From NCBI GenBank assembly GCA_028994555.1, contig JARDVN010000001.1, positions 4,278,001-4,342,000 of the forward strand: 64,000 nucleotides of DNA, read 5' to 3'. This document shows, piece after piece, positions 63,941 to 64,000 of the stretch. Source of the DNA: Citrobacter amalonaticus. Lineage in GTDB: Bacteria; Pseudomonadota; Gammaproteobacteria; Enterobacterales; Enterobacteriaceae. Made by a program: the position numbers and the translations under genes. How positions within the stretch are numbered: position 1 is the stretch's first letter; the number at the start of each line of letters is the position of its first letter. The notes beneath the pieces were generated by a model, which had not been told where the DNA came from, did not search any database, and saw only the letters and a program-made list of their open reading frames with translations.

Positions 63941-64000
63941 TTACTCCGCCTCTTCCTGCTTCTCTTGCTGCGCCTCAGTTCGGGCGGCGTCGTTTTTAGC
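63941..64000 (-). CDS. yfcD: YfcD Nudix hydrolase, C-terminal end only
   Basis: The last 19 residues (AKNDAARTEAQQEKQEEAE) of a minus-strand gene whose rest lies beyond the window. The AKN start and Glu-rich tail fit the end of YfcD, a Nudix hydrolase that lies next to yfcC in E. coli. The call rests mainly on gene order. Confidence 0.65.
   Translation of the reverse strand, partial: AKNDAARTEAQQEKQEEAE

Overview
The window is a 64 kb piece of chromosome from an enteric gammaproteobacterium, most like Citrobacter or Salmonella. Gene order follows the E. coli K-12 nrdB-to-yfcD segment, and most proteins are near-identical to the E. coli orthologues as I remember them. A cheV gene between rnz and nuoN, which K-12 lacks and Salmonella has, and an ArnB/ArnC/PmrD set diverged from both species point to Citrobacter. 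All family and length comparisons are from memory; no search was run. I see no prophage, insertion sequence, integron, CRISPR array, rRNA or tRNA.

Layout. 1-1.9 kb: end of nrdB, yfaE (class Ia ribonucleotide reductase and its ferredoxin) and convergent inaA. 2-8.9 kb: glycerol-3-phosphate genes, with glpTQ divergent from glpABC across a CRP/GlpR control region. 9-13.6 kb: an Rpn nuclease remnant and the L-rhamnonate cluster rhmR-D-T-A. 13.8-16.4 kb: cinA-like yfaY, yfaZ, nudI. 16.5-25 kb: lipid A modification block with ais, arnBCADTEF and pmrD. 25-33 kb: menaquinone genes menF-D-H-B-C-E, elaB, elaA. 33-35 kb: rnz and cheV. 35-50.3 kb: complete respiratory complex I operon nuoA to nuoN. 50.9-58.4 kb: lrhA, alaA, yfbR, yfbS, yfbT, yfbU, yfbV. 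58.7-64 kb: ackA-pta, yfcC and the end of yfcD.

How it works together. Complex I and GlpABC feed electrons into the quinone pool, GlpABC and the Men pathway serving anaerobic respiration; AckA-Pta handles acetyl-CoA overflow. The arn operon adds L-Ara4N to lipid A under PmrA control; PmrA-type boxes are visible before arnB and, more surprisingly, before inaA. LrhA and CheV link the region to motility; cheV has a near-consensus FliA promoter.

Main caution. Twenty-one genes are broken by 24 single-base insertions, every one lengthening a homopolymer run (mostly five G or C read as six). Removing one base at each site restores the exact family length every time. This looks like sequencing or assembly error, not biology, so I annotate these genes as full-length CDS with a marked frameshift. 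I found no convincing undescribed system; the best leads are regulatory sites and a few strong inverted repeats.
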